Origin: Saprospiraceae bacterium
GTDB taxonomy: Bacteria > Bacteroidota > Bacteroidia > Chitinophagales > Saprospiraceae
DNA: 64,000 bases
Assembly (NCBI GenBank): GCA_016709995.1
Contig: JADJLQ010000001.1
Coordinates: 3,258,001-3,322,000 of the forward strand
Direction of reading: 5' to 3'
In this document: in pieces, positions 45,840-55,319 of the stretch
How the letters are laid out: each line of letters begins with the position of its first letter
Position numbering within the stretch: the first letter of the stretch is position 1
Notes under the pieces: generated by a model
Seen by the model: the letters and a program-made list of their open reading frames with translations, nothing else
Databases searched by the model: none
Told to the model about the DNA's origin: nothing
Translations under genes and position numbers: made by a program

Positions 45840-46406
45840 ATGAAAACAATTTTGATGACTTTATTGATATTGGTTGGCTTGGCTGCTTCGGCTCAAAAAT
45901 TTAGCAAAGTAGATAAAAGTCCCCTGGACATCTGTTATTATCCTAATGAGTTTGCTCATGATCGAAAGTTTGCTCCGCAGAAAATCGGTGATGATCCGGC
46001 TATGATCAGAGTGATCTATAGTCGTCCATCCAAAAATAATCGCGAAGTCTTTGGTACGCTGGTACCCTATAGTAAGGTCTGGAGATTAGGTGCCAATGAA
46101 AATACGGAGATCAAACTATATCGTGATGCGATATTGGGTGGCCAGGCGGTGAAGGCAGGTACCTACACCTTGTTTGCTATACCTGAAGCCACTGAATGGA
46201 CGATAATACTAAATAAAGATCTGGATCAATGGGGTGCCTACAGTTATGATGACAAAAAAGACCTGGTTCGATTCAAAGCGCGTGTGAGCAATTCAGATGC
46301 TGTGATTGAAAATTTTTCCATGGTGATCGAAAAATCTGAAGATGGTGGAGTATCGATGTATCTCGGATGGGATCATACTGTAGCCATGGTGCCTATCAAA
46401 TTTTAA
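45840..46406 (+). CDS. Secreted DUF2911 protein
   Basis: A signal peptide (MKTILMTLLILVGLAASAQ) precedes a beta-rich domain. The DUF2911 signature is clear in IRVIYSRPSKNNREVFG, VWRLGANENTEIKLYRD and AGTYTLFAIP. The family is common in Bacteroidota, secreted, and has no known function. The end is VAMVPIKF. Confidence 0.93.
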   Translation: MKTILMTLLILVGLAASAQKFSKVDKSPLDICYYPNEFAHDRKFAPQKIGDDPAMIRVIYSRPSKNNREVFGTLVPYSKVWRLGANENTEIKLYRDAILGGQAVKAGTYTLFAIPEATEWTIILNKDLDQWGAYSYDDKKDLVRFKARVSNSDAVIENFSMVIEKSEDGGVSMYLGWDHTVAMVPIKF

Positions 46407-46559
46407 ATATCGCAATAAACCACAGCAGAAGTGAAAACCCAGGATGGTATGTTATCCCGTTTGGATTAATACATTTGGTTTTTGCACAAAAAAGAAATCA
46501 CATTTAACGTAGTTAAGGTTATTCATCCTCTATAGTGAGGCTTTCAATCTAACCAGTCC

Positions 46560-48956
46560 CTAGATAGCGAGGCTGATCACCTCCTCCATTCTGTCTACAT
46601 ATTTAAAATGCAAGCCTTTGATGTAGTCAGCTTTTATCTCATTGACATCCTTTTCATTTTCTTTGCATAGGATAATCTCTTTGATACCAGCTCGCTTGGC
46701 TGCAAGTACTTTTTCTTTGATACCTCCTACCGGAAGGACTTTGCCTCTCAGTGTGATCTCGCCACTCATCGCCAAATGTGGTTTGATGGGAGTATTAGTG
46801 TAAGCGGATACCAGTGTAGTCAGCATAGTGATACCTGCAGAAGGTCCATCTTTGGGAATAGCACCTTCGGGTATATGGATATGGATGTCGAAATTTTCAA
46901 ACATGGTGTCATCAATACCAAACTGTTTGCTTCTGGACTTGACAAAACTCAGCGCGGTGTGGGCTGACTCTTTCATCACATCACCAAGATTGCCGGTCAG
47001 GGTGAGCTTGCCTTTGCCTTTACTTAAACTAGACTCAATGTAGAGGATATCACCACCTACCCGGGTCCAGGCCAGACCGATGGCAACTCCGGCCATAGAG
47101 ACATCCTGGTACATCTCGGGATTTACTTTCTCTGGTCCCAACTTTTTGATGACATCTGCTTTTTTGAGGGTAATGGTATAAGTAGACTTCATAGCCACTT
47201 CTTTGGCTACCCGCCTCATGATACCTGCCAGTTGGCGCTCCATAGATCTCACTCCAGATTCCCTGGTATAACTATCTACTACAAATGTGAGGACTTCGTC
47301 ACTCCATTTGATATGTTTTGGTTTTAGTCCATGTGCTTCGAGCTGCTTTGGGATGAGGTGACGCTTGGCGATCTCTATTTTCTCCTGGGTAGAGTAACCG
47401 CTGAGTTCTATAATCTCCATCCTGTCTAATAAGGCCGGCTGTATACTATTGAGTGAATTGGAAGTAGCTATAAACAATACCTTGGACAGATCGTATTCCA
47501 GCTCCAGGTAATTGTCATAAAAAGCGGTGTTTTGCTCCGGATCGAGGACTTCCAGCAAAGCAGAAGATGGATCGCCTCTAAAGTCTTTGCCCAATTTGTC
47601 TATTTCGTCCAGGATGAATACAGGATTGGAAGAACCTGCCTTTTTGATTGACTGCATGATCCGACCAGGCAGTGCACCGATATAGGTCTTTCGATGGCCT
47701 CTGATTTCGGCTTCATCATGTAATCCTCCGAGGGACATTCTGACAAATTTGCGTTTTAAGGCTTTGGCCACTGACTTGCCGAGAGAGGTTTTACCAACTC
47801 CCGGAGGGCCCACCAGGCACAGTATAGGTGACTTCATATCACCTTTTAATTTGAGGACTGCAAGATGCTCTAGCAAGCGCTCTTTGACATCTTCCAGGCC
47901 AAAATGATCTTTATCCAGAACTGTTTTTACTTTTTTCAAATCAAAATTGTCCTTGGTATACTCCTCCCAGGGAAGATCAAGCAATAACTCCACATAATTG
48001 AGCGTCACTCCATATTCCGCCATTTGAGGATTAGTGCGACGCAGTTTGCCGAGCTCGCGATTAAAGGCTTCTTTGGCGGTTTTGGGCCATTTTTTTTCAG
48101 CTCCTCTGACTTCCAGTTTTTTCAGATCGTCCTCCTGAGGATTTTGACCCAGTTCATCCTGGATGGTTTTAAGTTGTGCATTGAGGAAATAGTCGCGTTG
48201 CTGTTTTTCGATATCTCCTCTGACTTTGCTTTCTATCTGATCTTTAAGCTCCAGGAGTCGGAGATCTTTATGAATGTATTCGAGGATGGCCTGGCCTTTT
48301 TTTACCAGGTCATTATTCTCCAGCAATTGTTGTCTTTGGCTGAGATTGACACCAAGATTAGACGCGATAAAATTGAGCAAGAATACATTGTCGTTGATAT
48401 TTCTCAACATCGTAGCGGCTTCGCCGGGGATATGCGGAGAAAGATCAATAATTTTCTTGGCCAGATCCTTAATGGTGGAGATCAATGCCTCAAATTCAAG
48501 CTTTTCAGAGGGTTCTTTATAATTAAGTCCCTGAAAGCTGGCTTTTAATACAGGTTCGTCTGAGATCTCATGAATGATTTTTATTCTTTTACGGCCCTGC
48601 AAAATAGCCGTAGTGGTACCATCGGGCATTCTGAGTACTTTCAGAATTCTGGCGACTGTGCCTATTTTGTACAGATCATTGAACCCCGGATCTTCTGAGT
48701 TGGCATCCTTTTGTGTCAGGACCGCGATTCTTTTCTTTTCCCTGTAAGCTTGATTGACTGCCTGAATCGACTTTTCTCGGGTGATCGTGGTGGGCATCAC
48801 GACTCCGGGAAAATGAACTGCATTGATCATGGGCAGTATGGTCAGCTCTTCTGGCTGATCACCATCTTCAGTAGTTTCTTCCTCCTCGTCCGTAGCCATA
48901 ATGGGAAACTCCAATTCATCGGGGCTTGACAGTCTATATAAATCAGTATTGAACAT
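46560..48956 (-). CDS. lon: ATP-dependent Lon protease
   Basis: From ATG 48956 the protein has 798 residues: an N-terminal substrate-binding domain, an AAA+ domain with Walker A GPPGVGKTSLGKS and Walker B VFILDEIDKLG, and a C-terminal serine-lysine protease domain with PKDGPSAG (catalytic Ser) and GKVLPVGGIKEKVLAAKRAG (catalytic Lys). It degrades misfolded and regulatory proteins in the cytoplasm. The upstream TTG is unlikely. The acidic stretch (ATDEEEETTEDG) near the start is typical of Bacteroidota Lon. It is followed downstream by no gene on the same strand. Confidence 0.96.
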   Translation of the reverse strand: MFNTDLYRLSSPDELEFPIMATDEEEETTEDGDQPEELTILPMINAVHFPGVVMPTTITREKSIQAVNQAYREKKRIAVLTQKDANSEDPGFNDLYKIGTVARILKVLRMPDGTTTAILQGRKRIKIIHEISDEPVLKASFQGLNYKEPSEKLEFEALISTIKDLAKKIIDLSPHIPGEAATMLRNINDNVFLLNFIASNLGVNLSQRQQLLENNDLVKKGQAILEYIHKDLRLLELKDQIESKVRGDIEKQQRDYFLNAQLKTIQDELGQNPQEDDLKKLEVRGAEKKWPKTAKEAFNRELGKLRRTNPQMAEYGVTLNYVELLLDLPWEEYTKDNFDLKKVKTVLDKDHFGLEDVKERLLEHLAVLKLKGDMKSPILCLVGPPGVGKTSLGKSVAKALKRKFVRMSLGGLHDEAEIRGHRKTYIGALPGRIMQSIKKAGSSNPVFILDEIDKLGKDFRGDPSSALLEVLDPEQNTAFYDNYLELEYDLSKVLFIATSNSLNSIQPALLDRMEIIELSGYSTQEKIEIAKRHLIPKQLEAHGLKPKHIKWSDEVLTFVVDSYTRESGVRSMERQLAGIMRRVAKEVAMKSTYTITLKKADVIKKLGPEKVNPEMYQDVSMAGVAIGLAWTRVGGDILYIESSLSKGKGKLTLTGNLGDVMKESAHTALSFVKSRSKQFGIDDTMFENFDIHIHIPEGAIPKDGPSAGITMLTTLVSAYTNTPIKPHLAMSGEITLRGKVLPVGGIKEKVLAAKRAGIKEIILCKENEKDVNEIKADYIKGLHFKYVDRMEEVISLAI

Positions 48957-49089
48957 AATTTGAAAGGGCAATATAACGCCAACATTCGATCAACAAATAA
49001 CATTCCTTCTTTGTTTTTCAGCCAAAAAGACAATTTAGGGCCTTGCTTTAGTTGAAAGTCAAGCCATAATGGCATAATATTTTAGCATT

Positions 49090-49689
49090 CTATTCAAATA
49101 ATACGCCCTGGACAGGTAAGTCCCAACGAAAACTTTTTCTATGATGATCACAGTCTCCATACATCCTAAGTGCTTTTTTATGGTCAGGAGTTGGATAACC
49201 TTTGTTTGTATCCCATCCATACTGTGGAAAAGATTGGTGCAGGGCTTGCATGCGTTCGTCACGATGCGTCTTGGCCAGGATAGAAGCAGCTGCGATAGAG
49301 AGATAGATGGCATCCCCCTCTATGACACAGGTATGGGCTACCGATCGATAAGGTTTGAATCTATTGCCATCTACAAGGATCATATCAGGCTCCAGGGGTA
49401 TCTGATCCAAAGCCAGATGCATGGCCCGGACAGAAGCCCATAAGATATTGAGTCGATCGATCTCCAGGGGATCGCAGGCCGCTACTGCCCAGTGAATCGC
49501 TTTTTTTTCAATAATGGAGCGTAGACGATCTCTTTCTTTGCGATTTAGCTTTTTTGAATCATCTATACCCGGATTGCGAAATCCCCGAGGCAAAATCACC
49601 GCAGCGGCATAGACCGGTCCTGCGAGACAACCCCGACCTGCTTCGTCTACACCTGCTTCAATAAGACCTTTTTTGAAAAATGATTTCAA
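49090..49689 (-). CDS. rnhB: Ribonuclease HII
   Basis: This enzyme removes ribonucleotides from DNA and RNA primers. The metal site shows GVDEAGRG (D15, E16), ILVDGN and the family block SIAAASILAKTHRDE, with GYPTPDHKKAL near the end. The length (199 residues) is normal. The longer upstream gene ends 40 bases before it, and an exact -7 box lies 20 bases upstream at 49710. Confidence 0.95.
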   Translation of the reverse strand: MKSFFKKGLIEAGVDEAGRGCLAGPVYAAAVILPRGFRNPGIDDSKKLNRKERDRLRSIIEKKAIHWAVAACDPLEIDRLNILWASVRAMHLALDQIPLEPDMILVDGNRFKPYRSVAHTCVIEGDAIYLSIAAASILAKTHRDERMQALHQSFPQYGWDTNKGYPTPDHKKALRMYGDCDHHRKSFRWDLPVQGVLFE

Positions 49690-49709
49690 TGGAGAATATT
49701 ATATACGTA

Positions 49710-49717
49710 CAAATGTA
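49710..49717 (-). promoter_or_regulatory. -7 promoter box for rnhB
   Basis: Reads TACATTTG on the minus strand, an exact match, 20 bases before the ATG at 49689. Confidence 0.5.
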
Positions 49718-49729
49718 AGCTTGATCGAC

Positions 49730-50233
49730 TTAATTGAATAAGCCCCATTCGTCTTCATGTTCATCTTTTTCAAAAGTGGAAACCCAGATTTTAAATAATT
49801 CTCTAAACTGATCTATCTCGGCACGTACGATATAATAATGTTTTTCTTCCATGGTACCGGTCAATAAAAAATGATTGGTAGCTACCCGAATATTTTCTGC
49901 ATTTTTTCTGATCAGGCACGCATTTTCCATTTTGAGCATATACAGATCCACCACTGAGCTTCTGATTTTGATAGCGACCTGGAAGGCATCTGACAACAAC
50001 GATGCTTTAAACTCTTCTGTATATTCTTTGTCAAAACGATCATTGTCTTTGGGTTCTTTTAAACTGTCGAACGCAGCCTTGAGTATAAGTACTACTTCAT
50101 TCCATTGCTCATACATAGCTTTGCAGGCATCACGGGTAGGATTGGGCTTCCATGATTCACCTTCTTCTTCTTCATCCATAAAGTCATCCTGCCATTCGGG
50201 AAGTTCATGGTATTGGTCATCGTTATTGATCAT
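49730..50233 (-). CDS. Conserved acidic protein of unknown function
   Basis: The 167-residue protein is soluble and helical. It starts with a run of acidic residues (DDFMDEEEEGESWKP), then CKAMYEQWNEVVLILKAAFDSL, VVDLYMLKMENACLIRKNAENI and an acidic, aromatic end. I recognise this as a Bacteroidota-specific conserved hypothetical, without a known function. It lies 40 bases upstream of rnhB on the same strand. Confidence 0.78.
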   Translation of the reverse strand: MINNDDQYHELPEWQDDFMDEEEEGESWKPNPTRDACKAMYEQWNEVVLILKAAFDSLKEPKDNDRFDKEYTEEFKASLLSDAFQVAIKIRSSVVDLYMLKMENACLIRKNAENIRVATNHFLLTGTMEEKHYYIVRAEIDQFRELFKIWVSTFEKDEHEDEWGLFN

Positions 50234-50369
50234 AAAATAACTATAGTAACCTTTGGGGGTTTGAATATTTAATTAATCATTTTATATACTTATAGATTCT
50301 ATCTTAAACAAAAGACACCAAACTGGTAAAATTGGCAAATGTTGGAAATGAAGATTTAAAAAATAACGC

Positions 50370-51692
50370 CTAATCCAAACCAAACAACTTCTTATTCAAA
50401 GCAACCAGTGTTTCATTTTTATGATCGGCTGGTACCAGGATAGATACGTTGTGAGGGCTGCCCCCATAACTGACCATACTCACAGGAATATGAGTGATAC
50501 ATGCAAAAATATTTTCCAGAAGATCTTCAGACTTGACGAGATTGTGACCTACGATAGATATGATGGTTTGGTTGGGCGTGACTGACACTGCACCAAATTG
50601 ACCGAGCTCAGCGATGATTTCATTGATATAGGCCATTTGATCTATGGTCATGGATACCGCCACTTCTGAAGTGGTGATCATATCGATAGGCGTCTTATAT
50701 TTTTCAAATACAGCAAATACACTTCTCAAAAACCCATATGCCAGGAGCATTCGGCTGCTTTTTATATTGATCGAGACGATGCCATCTTTGGCCGCAACTG
50801 CTTTGACCCCCTGGCTGGCAGCAGATTTAGAGATCAGGGTTCCCTTGGCCTGAGGCGCCATGGTATTTAAAAGTTTTACCGGGATATGTTCTTGTTGAGC
50901 CGGCCAGATCGTGGCTGGATGCAGGATCTTGGCACCGAAATAAGCCAACTCAGCCGCTTCATCAAAACTCAACTGCTCTACCGGGCGGGTACTTTTGACG
51001 ATCCGTGGATCATTGTTATGCATACCATCGATATCCGTCCATATCTCGCAGACACTGGCTTGCACAGCTGCCGCGATCAAAGAAGCACTGTAATCACTGC
51101 CTCCCCGTTTGAGATTGTCTACCTCGCCACGGGCATTGAGGCAGATATACCCCTGGGTCACATAGATCTGGCTATCGCTGGTAGCTGCCAGGATGGGCAA
51201 CAGTTTGGATCTGATCATTGGGATCTGGGGCTCATCATTGACATCGATCACCATAAAATCAAGTGCAGGCAACAGATGATGTGCTATACCATTTTCTTCA
51301 AGGTAACAGCTAAACAATTTGGTCGATAACAGCTCACCCTGGGCGAGAATATCTTTGTTTAGAGCTTCACTGTAAGATACCTTGGTCGTGATATTTAAAA
51401 AATCAAAATGCTCATTTAAGATGGATTCTGCCTTTTGATAGGTTGGGTCCTGATGGAGGAGTTCTTTGATAAAATTTCGGTAATGTACTTCCAGGGCATC
51501 TATTTCGGCTTTGGCCGTCACCTTGTCTCTGTTGAAGCAGTGTTTACTGATCTCCACGAGCTTATTGGTAGTACCACTCAATGCACTGAGTACTACGATC
51601 TTGCTTTCCTGATCTGCTGTGATCAATCGGGATACTTCCTTCATGCGTTCTGGTTTGCCCACGGAGGTACCGCCAAATTTCATTATTTTCAT
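50370..51692 (-). CDS. Aspartate kinase
   Basis: This enzyme phosphorylates aspartate, the first step to lysine, threonine, methionine and diaminopimelate. The N-terminus shows MKFGGTSVGKPERM, the kinase domain has GGSDYSASLIAAAV and EIWTDIDGM, and the C-terminal part holds two ACT domains (SINIKSSRMLL and TIISIVGHNLV). At 440 residues it is a monofunctional kinase with no homoserine dehydrogenase. It is alone, with an exact -7 box 30 bases before its ATG; feedback control by lysine or threonine is expected from the ACT domains. Confidence 0.94.
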   Translation of the reverse strand: MKIMKFGGTSVGKPERMKEVSRLITADQESKIVVLSALSGTTNKLVEISKHCFNRDKVTAKAEIDALEVHYRNFIKELLHQDPTYQKAESILNEHFDFLNITTKVSYSEALNKDILAQGELLSTKLFSCYLEENGIAHHLLPALDFMVIDVNDEPQIPMIRSKLLPILAATSDSQIYVTQGYICLNARGEVDNLKRGGSDYSASLIAAAVQASVCEIWTDIDGMHNNDPRIVKSTRPVEQLSFDEAAELAYFGAKILHPATIWPAQQEHIPVKLLNTMAPQAKGTLISKSAASQGVKAVAAKDGIVSINIKSSRMLLAYGFLRSVFAVFEKYKTPIDMITTSEVAVSMTIDQMAYINEIIAELGQFGAVSVTPNQTIISIVGHNLVKSEDLLENIFACITHIPVSMVSYGGSPHNVSILVPADHKNETLVALNKKLFGLD

Positions 51693-51722
51693 CTTGTTGC
51701 TGTATGGTTATAAAAAAGTGTG

Positions 51723-51730
51723 CAAAGATA
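51723..51730 (-). promoter_or_regulatory. -7 promoter box for the aspartate kinase gene
   Basis: Reads TATCTTTG on the minus strand, an exact TAnnTTTG match 30 bases before the ATG. Confidence 0.5.
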
Positions 51731-51778
51731 TTTTGTAGCCTTTGATATTGGGAATTAAATAGTAACAATAAAAAAAAA

Positions 51779-53359
51779 TCACCTCGTGTTGTTTTTACAA
51801 GCAAGGTAGCGTTGATATCGCTCTTTCATCATTTTTATATCGGACCTTGGACACAATAACGACTGGTTGATTCTTTTCTGCTCTTCGACAGAAAATAAAG
51901 GTGCCAGGATATCGGGAAATTCATCGCCAGAGAGATAAGACTTAAAAGCAAGTTGGCTCTCATCGAGTTTTAAAGAAAGGAAGCCTGTGCCGAGTCCGTT
52001 GGATCCATGTGATGCTGCTTTTTGCACCATCCACCTCCTGCGGTCATAGGTGTTTTGAGTTCGACGGGTGTGACAGGAGTCAAGGATACAAATGGGGTGG
52101 TTTTTTTGAAAAGAATAATATTCATTTTCATTCATCAGGACCTCTGTAGAGAGTACTTGTTTGTGAATTGGATAAAACATGGGGTCGTACAAATCATCGG
52201 CATGGGTCAGATGCCAGCCCAGGGTCGGGAAATGCAATTGAGTGTGCAGTCCATTATACAATTCGATGTCAGCCCGCCTCACCGGCATATTCATCGCCCG
52301 GCAAAATTCCAGGATCATACCACCAGTCGCCCAACATGTAAATACAGTATGCTGTTGCCCGGGTTGAGGAAACCAGGTGCTCCTTACATCTTGGTAAAAG
52401 ATCAGTCCAGACCGCTCTGTATGGTTAAAGTATCCGCGGATAAAGCCAAATAGATCGCTCAATGCCTTATCAAGCTGCGTAGCTGATCCTGTCAGTACCG
52501 ATCTGGCTGCCAGATAGCTTATCAGAGGGTGGAAGACTCTGACAGCACCACCAGCCTGATAGTCATAATGATAGGTATGTTGGAGGCTATCCCAATCAAA
52601 GTAAGATCGCGCATCCCACAGTGTGTTGTAATCACCCGGGGCAAATTCATTGACAGACCATGGGACCAAATGCTCTTGTTCGATATATAGACTGTGGGCC
52701 ACGTACCGAAGAAAAATATCGAAAGCTTGTTCCCTTGAAAATTCACTGGTTAAAGTATCCGGATAAGAAACCGCGACACCATTATATATGTCTTGAATCT
52801 CCAGTTTGAGGCGATCCTTCCAGGCGGCTTGCCAGTATTTTAACACATAAGGATGCTTGCCTTCGTACCAAATGACCTGATCTGTCATCACACTATGGTC
52901 TATCAAGTTATCGTAGACGGCTTCGTCAAACTGATGAGTCGGTGTTGGATAGTTAAATATGAGGGATTGTGGAATTGAATCCGACGAAATGGTCCTGAGG
53001 TATACATTGTGATCTTCATCTGTTTCCTGAACAGCATTTTTGGTATCAATCCTGGCAGAAACAATATGAGGTTTAGTACCCGGGTTAAAGGGTAGTTTGA
53101 TAATACTGCTGTCGCCAGGTTTTCGAAAGTGGGGGTCCAGGCTATCTAAATTAAATGTTATCGGCAGAAGCCGGTCCCAATAGACCTCGAGATCGATATT
53201 GGATTCATCGATGGGGGTATGGCCTTGATTTTTAATTATAAGGTATACTTCTTGCCTGGCATTGACGAAGATCTCCGGAATGTACAGATCCTTATCCTGC
53301 CAGCTAGTGCACGAGATGTAAAAAAGGCAGAATGAAGTGAATATCAGCCACTTCCTCAA
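51779..53359 (-). CDS. Lipoprotein with CARDB-like and transglutaminase-like domains
   Basis: The lipobox is FYISCTS (Cys 17). Residues 40-130 look like a CARDB-type beta-sandwich (IIKNQGHTPIDESNIDLEVYW). The middle and end hold a transglutaminase/papain-like fold, with FTCWATGGMILEFCRA as the catalytic Cys region and LGWHLTHADDLYDPM as the His-Asp region. The function could be peptidase, cross-linking or protein-binding; the substrate is unknown. It begins 6 bases after the end of the lipoprotein gene at 53366, so the two are on one transcript. Confidence 0.75.
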   Translation of the reverse strand: MRKWLIFTSFCLFYISCTSWQDKDLYIPEIFVNARQEVYLIIKNQGHTPIDESNIDLEVYWDRLLPITFNLDSLDPHFRKPGDSSIIKLPFNPGTKPHIVSARIDTKNAVQETDEDHNVYLRTISSDSIPQSLIFNYPTPTHQFDEAVYDNLIDHSVMTDQVIWYEGKHPYVLKYWQAAWKDRLKLEIQDIYNGVAVSYPDTLTSEFSREQAFDIFLRYVAHSLYIEQEHLVPWSVNEFAPGDYNTLWDARSYFDWDSLQHTYHYDYQAGGAVRVFHPLISYLAARSVLTGSATQLDKALSDLFGFIRGYFNHTERSGLIFYQDVRSTWFPQPGQQHTVFTCWATGGMILEFCRAMNMPVRRADIELYNGLHTQLHFPTLGWHLTHADDLYDPMFYPIHKQVLSTEVLMNENEYYSFQKNHPICILDSCHTRRTQNTYDRRRWMVQKAASHGSNGLGTGFLSLKLDESQLAFKSYLSGDEFPDILAPLFSVEEQKRINQSLLCPRSDIKMMKERYQRYLACKNNTR

Positions 53360-53365
53360 AACGCC

Positions 53366-53821
53366 TTATTGGTTAAATTTGGTTTTGAGGTGATTAAGCA
53401 GGGTCGCTGCCGCATCGAGGTCGTTTTTGATGAGCAAGATGGAATCACGATAGTTTTTTTGAAGCATCAACACTTCTGACGGGCCTAGTTTCCCTTCTAT
53501 CGCTGGTGCCCCACCGGATTCTTTTTCATGCCCGGGCACAGCTCTTTCTCTACCAGCCAACTTGCCCAGACCCTTCTCTACAAACTCGAGGTGATTGTAC
53601 ACTTCGGATATGGCAAATACACTTTCCTCGTCTTCATTTCTGATCTTGCCATCTACCATTTTAGCTTGATTTTTAAGGTCAGCACTGGTAGTAATTATAT
53701 TTTGCCTGGTGGATTGAGCATCTTTAAACAGGTCAAAAGCTGTCTTGAGGTCTGGATGTTCATTTTTACATGCTACTAAAGCAGTGACAACAATACTAAG
53801 GGTCAGGATGATTCTTTTCAT
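53366..53821 (-). CDS. Small lipoprotein, first gene of the 53.8 kb operon
   Basis: A signal peptide with lipobox (VTALVACKN, Cys 18) precedes a short helical, charged protein of 151 residues. A Gly/Glu/Lys-rich middle section (AGRERAVPGHEKESGGAPAI) has low complexity, and the end forms coiled-coil helices. There is no known family. It is followed by the transglutaminase-like lipoprotein gene. The -7 box at 53851 supports it as the operon's first gene. Confidence 0.7.
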   Translation of the reverse strand: MKRIILTLSIVVTALVACKNEHPDLKTAFDLFKDAQSTRQNIITTSADLKNQAKMVDGKIRNEDEESVFAISEVYNHLEFVEKGLGKLAGRERAVPGHEKESGGAPAIEGKLGPSEVLMLQKNYRDSILLIKNDLDAAATLLNHLKTKFNQ

Positions 53822-53850
53822 TGATTATGGAGTATCTGATGATTGAGCTG

Positions 53851-53858
53851 CAAAAATA
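53851..53858 (-). promoter_or_regulatory. -7 promoter box for the lipoprotein operon
   Basis: Reads TATTTTTG on the minus strand, an exact TAnnTTTG match 29 bases before the ATG at 53821. Confidence 0.5.
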
Positions 53859-53948
53859 GGTGATTGAGGGGGAATGTCAAAGCTGTAAATAAAGATAGCA
53901 TCAGACTTAACTATCGCAAGCCGGGTTCCTCATGACAAAAATGTTTAA

Positions 53949-53980
53949 TTGGACAAATTATGGCTGATTAATTATCTTTA
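53949..53980 (+). promoter_or_regulatory. -33 TTG and -7 TATCTTTA before the 54002 gene
   Basis: TTGG at about 53949 and TATCTTTA at 53973-53980 lie roughly 20 bases apart; the second differs from TAnnTTTG only in the last base. The preferred ATG is 21 bases later at 54002. Confidence 0.35.
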
Positions 53981-54001
53981 TTTACACCATTGATCATTCG
54001 T

Positions 54002-54829
54002 ATGCATCAAGACTCAATCCTGCCAAAATCTATCTATTATTTTTTTATCCTCATCATCATCCTGGTACTGCCGATTGCACTGGGGTTGATCTTTCTACCT
54101 CAGCAGACGGGTCCAGCTTTTTTCTGGCCCTTAAAGCCTTTCAATACCCGATTTCTTGGCTTTTTCTATACTGCCGAAATGGCTGCCGTTGGTCTGTTGA
54201 TCAAATATAACCGGTGGAGTCCTGCCCGCTTTGTGATCACGGCATCCTTTCTATTTACACTATGGGCTACCTTACTGACCTTGATATATTGCGACACGGT
54301 GCCTTTCACTAAAACCTGGAAAATCGCCCTATGGTTTGGGCTCTATGGCGGCTCATGCCTCATCACCGGATGGTTTTTATACCTGACCAGAGAATATAGT
54401 ATGAAGGACCTCGTCCGCAATTCTACTTTGACGAAAATCATACTCATCGTCCATTCTACCCTTATGGGCATTCATATCATGGGATTGCTTATGTCTCCGG
54501 TTGCATTTTCGTCCAATTACTGGCCCTGGATGCTGGATGCATTTAGCGGTAGATTTTATGCGGCGCTGTTTGCCTTGACCTTGTATGGCAACTACCTGAT
54601 GTGGAAAGGAGCTCATGCCAGAGAGTATCAGACCTATGGTGCAGTGCTCGTGGTATTTGGGCTTGGTGCAGTAGCAGGTCTATTATTGGTAGATGCTCAG
54701 CTCCATAAAGTGGATTGGGGATATTTTGGTACCTGGTTCTGGATCGGAAGTAGTGTGATCAGTGGTGGGTGGGGCCTTTGGTTGATGTCGCCTGCTTTGA
54801 GAGGCAAAGCTTTGTCAGTGACTGGTTGA
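54002..54829 (+). CDS. Polytopic membrane protein of unknown function
   Basis: The 275-residue protein has about eight hydrophobic segments separated by short charged loops (YNRWSPARF and YLTREYSMKDLVRN), with no signal peptide and no catalytic motif. The TTG four codons earlier is a less likely start. No family can be assigned. Confidence 0.65.
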   Translation: MHQDSILPKSIYYFFILIIILVLPIALGLIFLPQQTGPAFFWPLKPFNTRFLGFFYTAEMAAVGLLIKYNRWSPARFVITASFLFTLWATLLTLIYCDTVPFTKTWKIALWFGLYGGSCLITGWFLYLTREYSMKDLVRNSTLTKIILIVHSTLMGIHIMGLLMSPVAFSSNYWPWMLDAFSGRFYAALFALTLYGNYLMWKGAHAREYQTYGAVLVVFGLGAVAGLLLVDAQLHKVDWGYFGTWFWIGSSVISGGWGLWLMSPALRGKALSVTG

Positions 54830-55025
54830 CATTCATTTCTGATATTGGAAAGTACTGACAAAGTTTTACCAAGCTTCTTTTATTTCAGATTAGACTCTGG
54901 AGTGTAACTTTAAAATAAAGTTTGCGGTATTTCCTACATGATGATCAGTGTTGATTTCATCGTCATCAATGGAAATAAAATCGTGTAAAGAATCATTAAT
55001 GATAACATGATGTAATAAATTAAAT
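54830..55025. other. Left part of the gap before the candidate RNA element
   Basis: AT-rich; I can support no gene here. An open frame on the minus strand without a start codon is not credible. Confidence 0.35.
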
Positions 55026-55160
55026 AGGTTAAATAAAAAGGTTGTTTCGGGTATCTATGCAGGGAGAAACTAAAGGTAACCTGGTAAGTGAAATCGCAGG
55101 GGGATAGGTGGGCTCGAAGTCCTGTGCGGCATTGATGAGCAAAAATTATTTGTTTTTGCC
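55026..55160 (+). ncRNA. Candidate structured RNA or DNA element in a gene-free gap
   Basis: This stretch contains nested inverted repeats: AGGTTA (55026-55031) with TAACCT (55077-55082), GTTTC (55044-55048) with GAAAC (55066-55070), GCAGG (55096-55100) with CCTGTGC (55121-55127), GGGCT/AGTCC around CGA (55110-55122), and GCAAAAA/TTTTTGC (55139-55159). It is GC-richer than the flanks. A non-coding RNA is possible, but no known family matches to my eye and no promoter is clear. Confidence 0.3.
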
Positions 55161-55319
55161 TTGTTCCATAACCTTTGTGGGGTATTCAATGGCAGAGAGA
55201 AATTCTTTATGAGTAGTCAGCAGCGTGATAGTGTAGTCTCCACTAATCATGAAACTTCTGACATAAAATATGTCGATTCCAAGAAGCATCAGGAGGTGCT
55301 CCGTGCACGAAATGGTTTT

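Noticed and set aside
54860..55060. Minus-strand open frame ending with a coherent acidic peptide
   Set aside because: It contains no start codon between its stops, so it cannot be supported as a gene.
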